Positions 5,624-9,044 of a stretch of 9,044 nt of DNA are shown here, in pieces (the first letter of the stretch is position 1; each line of letters starts with the position of its first letter). The DNA lies in the NCBI GenBank assembly GCA_003454135.1, contig DMKW01000009.1, positions 885 to 9,928 of the forward strand, given 5' to 3'. A model generated the notes under the pieces. It searched no databases and was not told the origin of the DNA. It saw only the letters and a program-made list of their open reading frames with translations. The translations under genes were made by a program, and so were the position numbers. Source of the stretch: Microbacteriaceae bacterium. Lineage in GTDB: Bacteria > Actinomycetota > Actinomycetes > Actinomycetales > Microbacteriaceae.

Positions 5624-7645
5624 ATGCACTACATCTCGTCACGGCTTTCCGACGACGGCGGCACCGCTTTCGGATTCGGTGGCGACTACTACCCGGAACA
5701 GTGGGATCCGTCGGTCTGGCAGGAAGACGTCGCCCTCATGCGGGCGGCTGGCGTGAATCTCGTGAGCATCGGAATCTTCAGCTGGGCCCTGCTGGAGCCG
5801 TCGGAGGGTCGGTACGAGTTCGGCTGGCTCGATTCGGTGCTGGATCTCATGCACGAGTCCGGAATCCGGGTGGACCTCGCGAATGCGAGTGCCTCACCGC
5901 CGCCGTGGTTCTCGCACAAGTACCCCCAGTCGCTGCCGGTGACTTCCACGGGGGTGCGGCTCGGCTACGGGTCGCGCCAGGCGTTCTGCGCGTCGAGCCC
6001 CGAATATCGGGCGGCGGCCGCGGCGCTGACCACCGAGATCGCCCGGCGGTATGCCGACCACCCGGCCGTGATCATGTGGCACGTGCACAACGAGTACGGC
6101 TGCCACAACCAGCCCTGCTACTGCGAGGTCTCCGGCGCCGCCTTCCAGTGCTGGTTGGAAAGGAAGTACGACACCGTCGACGCGCTCAACGAGGCGTGGG
6201 GCACGGCGTTCTGGTCGCAGCACTACTGCCACTTCGACGAGATCACTCCGCCCCGCCAGTCCGGCACCTTCATCAATCCCACGCAGGTTCTGGACTTCGC
6301 TCGGTTCTCCTCGGACGAACTCCTCGAGTGCTACGACGCGGAGGCTCGCATCCTGCGCGAGCATTCGCCGCATCCGGTCACGACGAATTTCATGGGATTC
6401 ATGATGGGACTCGACAAGCCCATCGACTACTGGAAGTGGGCCAGCCACCTCGATGTGGTGTCGAACGATCACTATCTCATCGCCGAAGACCCACGCAACT
6501 TTCAGGATTTGGCGATGATCGCCGACTTCATCCGGAGCCTGGCGTCCGGGGCGCCGTGGCTGCTCATGGAGCACTCGACATCCGCCGTGAACTGGCAACC
6601 CCGCAACATCGCGAAGGCTCCGGGCGAGATGCTGCGCAACTCGCTGCAGCACGTGGCCCGGGGCGCAGACGCCGCGCTGTTCTTCCAGTGGCGCGCCGCG
6701 AAGGCCGGCTCGGAGAAGTTCCACTCGGCGATGCTGCCGCACGCCGGCACCGACTCGAAGGTCTGGCGCGAGGTGGTCGAGCTCGGCTCGGCGCTGAAGA
6801 AGATCGCCGAGGTGGTCGGCTCGCGCGTGTCCGGCGCCGACGTGGCGATCATCCACGACACCGACGCCCGCTGGGCGAGCGAGCTCGACGCCCATCCGAG
6901 CATCGACACGAGCCTCATGGCGGAGACGCGCCTCTGGCATGACGCGTTCTACCGCCTGGGGCTCACCACCGACTTCCGCCGCTCCACCGACGAACTCGCG
7001 GGCTATCGCCTGGTGGTCGTGCCGATGCAGTACCTCATGACGGATGACGGCGCGCGCAACCTGCGCGCTTTCGCCGAGTCCGGCGGCACGGTCGTGGTGA
7101 CTTATTTCTCGGGCATCGTGGACGAGAACGACCACATCCGCCTCGGCGGCTACCCGGGAGCGTTCGTCGACCTGATGGGGATTCGCATCGAGGAGTTCTA
7201 CCCGCTTCGGGCGGAGGAGCAGGTGCAGCTCAGCCGGTACGGCTCCGGTCTCCGGTTCAGCGAGCTCGGCCGTTCGATCGGCGCGGAGGTGCTTGCGGAG
7301 TACGCGAGCGGGCCGACCGCCGGTTCGCCGGCGATCAGCCGCAACCGCCTCGGCAGCGGCACGGCGTACTACGTGGGAACCTCGCTCACCGAGACGGGAG
7401 TGCTGCAACTCGTCTCCGACATCGTCGACGAGGCGGGCGTCGCGCCGGCCCACACCGTGACGGGTGATGTCGAGGTGGTGCGGCGCTCGGACGGCGACCG
7501 CACCTGGACCTTCGCCATCAACCACGGAGACTCCGTCGCCGTCGTGCACGTTGACGGCATCGACCTGCTGACCGGCACCATCACCGACGGAAGGCTCACC
7601 GTCGATGCGGGTGGCATTGCCGTCGTGCGGGAATCCGCGCGGTGA
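5624..7645 (+). CDS. GH42 beta-galactosidase
   Basis: The 673-residue product is a complete glycoside hydrolase family 42 enzyme, a retaining cytoplasmic beta-galactosidase. The (beta/alpha)8 domain (to about residue 395) opens with FGFGGDYYPEQW (Asp21 to Trp27). The acid/base is Glu157 in HVHNEYG and the nucleophile is Glu316 in LLMEHSTSAVNWQPRN. A middle trimerisation domain (about 400-610) and a small beta C-terminal domain (about 617-673) follow, which is the usual length for the family. Cys122, Cys165 and Cys167 sit where some family members, such as the Thermus A4 enzyme, bind zinc, but the expected last cysteine appears to be Ser170. No signal peptide is present, so it acts on imported substrate. 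It overlaps the next gene by 4 nt. It probably releases galactose from short beta-galactosides; lactose need not be the natural substrate for this family. Confidence 0.95.
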   Translation: MHYISSRLSDDGGTAFGFGGDYYPEQWDPSVWQEDVALMRAAGVNLVSIGIFSWALLEPSEGRYEFGWLDSVLDLMHESGIRVDLANASASPPPWFSHKYPQSLPVTSTGVRLGYGSRQAFCASSPEYRAAAAALTTEIARRYADHPAVIMWHVHNEYGCHNQPCYCEVSGAAFQCWLERKYDTVDALNEAWGTAFWSQHYCHFDEITPPRQSGTFINPTQVLDFARFSSDELLECYDAEARILREHSPHPVTTNFMGFMMGLDKPIDYWKWASHLDVVSNDHYLIAEDPRNFQDLAMIADFIRSLASGAPWLLMEHSTSAVNWQPRNIAKAPGEMLRNSLQHVARGADAALFFQWRAAKAGSEKFHSAMLPHAGTDSKVWREVVELGSALKKIAEVVGSRVSGADVAIIHDTDARWASELDAHPSIDTSLMAETRLWHDAFYRLGLTTDFRRSTDELAGYRLVVVPMQYLMTDDGARNLRAFAESGGTVVVTYFSGIVDENDHIRLGGYPGAFVDLMGIRIEEFYPLRAEEQVQLSRYGSGLRFSELGRSIGAEVLAEYASGPTAGSPAISRNRLGSGTAYYVGTSLTETGVLQLVSDIVDEAGVAPAHTVTGDVEVVRRSDGDRTWTFAINHGDSVAVVHVDGIDLLTGTITDGRLTVDAGGIAVVRESAR

Positions 7646-9044
7646 ACGACGTCGTCAACCTGCGCGGGGGAACATCCGCGTTCATCATCGACCTGTCCGG
7701 GGCGACGCCCGAAGTCGTGCACTGGGGGGCCGATCTGGGAGAACTCGGGCACCAGGCGTTCTCGAGCCACCCGGTGCCTCCCTCGTCTGTGGACAGGCCA
7801 TACCGGCGGGAGCTCGTGCCGCAGGCCTCGAGCGGATGGCGTGGCCGGCCGGCCGTCGAGGGCCATCGGGAAGACGGTCGGGCGTTCTCCCCGTCGCTCG
7901 TGACCACCGGTTCGCGGGCCCTTGGCGCGCACGGGCACGAAATTACGATGTCGGATGCCGTGGCCGCCATCGAGCTCGTCGTCGAGATCCAGCTCGGCGA
8001 TGAGGGGATGCTGCGCATCCGGAGCACGCTTCGGAACCTCGGCGACACCGGCTATTCGTTCCTGTCGCTGACCAACACCGTGCCCACCGGGCTCGGGGCC
8101 GCCGAGATCCTCGACCTCTCCGGCCGGTGGTGCCGGGAACAGCATCCCCAGCGCCAGTCGCTCCGGCAGGGAACCTGGTTGCGCGAATACCGCCACGGTC
8201 GCACGGGGCACGACTCGTCGCTCTTCACCGCAGTCGGCACGGCCGGCTTCGGCAACCGGTCCGGTGCGGTCTGGGCCACCCACTTCGGCTTCAGCGGGAA
8301 CCGGGCGACCTCCGTGGAGAAGACGCCATCCGGGCCCGCCCTGATCGGCAACTCCGAGCTCTTCTCGCCCGGCGAGATCGTGCTCGCGCCCGGCGAGTCG
8401 CACGCGACGCCGTGGACATACGCCTCCCACTCGGCACGGGGCCTCGACGGGATTACGGAGACCTTCCATCGCTGGCTGCGGTCGAGGCCGAGCCATCCGG
8501 CGTCCCCGCGGCCGGTCGTGCTCAACACCTGGGAAGCGGTCTACTTCGACCACGACATCGACAGCCTGGTCGAGCTCGCAGAGGCCGCACAGCGGATCGG
8601 CGTCGAACGCTTCGTGCTCGACGACGGCTGGTTCAGGCACCGCCGCAACGACACCGCGGGACTCGGCGACTGGTATGTGGACGAGGGCGTCTGGCCGAAC
8701 GGCCTGACGGCGCTCATCGACGACGTTCGCGCCCGCGGCATGGATTTCGGCCTGTGGGTCGAGCCGGAGATGGTGAACGAGGACTCGGATGTGATTCGAG
8801 CGCATCCCGACTGGCTGAGCGGGCCCGGCCTCGGTCGCACCCCGGTGGAGTGGCGCCACCAGCAGGTGATCGACCTCGTGAACCCCGACGCGTGGGACTA
8901 CGTGTTCTCCCGCCTCGACGCACTTCTGTCGGAGAACGCGATCTCCTACCTCAAGTGGGACCAGAACCGGGACCTCACCGAGATGGGGCACGCCGGGGCG
9001 GCATCGACGCACGAGCAGACGCTTGCCGCGTACCGTCTCATGGA
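7642..9044 (+). CDS. GH36 alpha-galactosidase, 3' end beyond window
   Basis: The frame is open from GTG 7642 to the window end, giving 467 residues of a protein whose family is usually about 700-730. The N-terminal beta-supersandwich domain begins near FIIDLSGATPEVVHWGADLG and includes RIRSTLRNLGD. The catalytic barrel shows NTWEAVYFDHD, FVLDDGWF (Asp327, Asp328, Trp330), FGLWVEPEMVN (Glu374, Glu376) and YLKWDQNRDL, where Asp440 is the expected nucleophile. The acid/base aspartate and C-terminal domain lie outside the window. The start overlaps the GH42 stop in GTGA and has no clear ribosome-binding site, which points to translational coupling. There is no signal peptide. It would cleave terminal alpha-1,6-galactose from raffinose- or melibiose-like sugars in the cytoplasm. 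Its pairing with a beta-galactosidase suggests mixed galacto-oligosaccharides. Confidence 0.94.
   Translation, partial: MNDVVNLRGGTSAFIIDLSGATPEVVHWGADLGELGHQAFSSHPVPPSSVDRPYRRELVPQASSGWRGRPAVEGHREDGRAFSPSLVTTGSRALGAHGHEITMSDAVAAIELVVEIQLGDEGMLRIRSTLRNLGDTGYSFLSLTNTVPTGLGAAEILDLSGRWCREQHPQRQSLRQGTWLREYRHGRTGHDSSLFTAVGTAGFGNRSGAVWATHFGFSGNRATSVEKTPSGPALIGNSELFSPGEIVLAPGESHATPWTYASHSARGLDGITETFHRWLRSRPSHPASPRPVVLNTWEAVYFDHDIDSLVELAEAAQRIGVERFVLDDGWFRHRRNDTAGLGDWYVDEGVWPNGLTALIDDVRARGMDFGLWVEPEMVNEDSDVIRAHPDWLSGPGLGRTPVEWRHQQVIDLVNPDAWDYVFSRLDALLSENAISYLKWDQNRDLTEMGHAGAASTHEQTLAAYRLM

Noticed and set aside
5894..7549. 551-codon minus-strand frame opposite the GH42 gene
   Set aside because: It has low-complexity Arg/Val/His/Gly composition typical of an antisense shadow, while the plus-strand frame has catalytic motifs throughout.
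7369..9012. 547-codon minus-strand frame opposite the GH36 gene
   Set aside because: The plus strand carries clear alpha-galactosidase motifs across the same bases, and the minus frame shows no family resemblance.
1..9044. tRNA, rRNA, CRISPR array, phage or defence genes
   Set aside because: I saw no cloverleaf sequence, no regularly spaced repeat array and no gene of such a family; apart from the IS remnant the window is metabolic.

Overview
The window is high-GC DNA from an actinobacterium, most likely one of the Micrococcales close to Microbacteriaceae. The pointers are the strong G/C bias at third codon positions, GTG starts, a TatB of the actinobacterial type (EFDEVDW and DPRQRDP segments after the amphipathic helix), a lipoprotein-type sugar-binding protein, and an ABC sugar importer with no ATPase gene of its own. 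The genus cannot be fixed from this sequence.

Left edge (1-776): a genomic scar. The first 80 codons of an IS982-type transposase (77-316, + strand) run directly into the 3' part of a VOC/glyoxalase-like gene read on the other strand (620 down to 279). Each gene is cut at the other, so both are broken. Positions 1-76 hold no gene I can recognise. Positions 621-776 are the divergent gap between the VOC remnant and the regulator and contain a short near-palindrome.

Middle (777-2420): a LacI-family repressor gene (777-1811, +) converges on tatB (2146-1808, -). Their TAG stop codons overlap in one CTAG, leaving no room for a terminator between them. A 274-bp gap (2147-2420) separates tatB from the divergent sugar operon. 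It holds a weak promoter candidate, an 11-bp direct repeat with a further inverted half-site, and a strong stem-loop in the likely leader RNA.

Right (2421-9044, + strand): a tightly packed galactoside uptake and breakdown operon. The order is sugar-binding lipoprotein, MalF-type permease, MalG-type permease, GH42 beta-galactosidase, and GH36 alpha-galactosidase (cut off by the window end). Gaps run from 18 nt to a 4-nt overlap. Neither glycosidase has a signal peptide. The simplest reading is that intact galacto-oligosaccharides are bound outside, imported with the help of a shared ATPase encoded elsewhere (MsiK-like), and trimmed in the cytoplasm by the two galactosidases under LacI-type control. 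The window is mainly an ordinary catabolic locus. The less ordinary parts are the rearrangement scar, the position of tatB inside the locus, the possible Tat export of the lipoprotein, and the structured leader.
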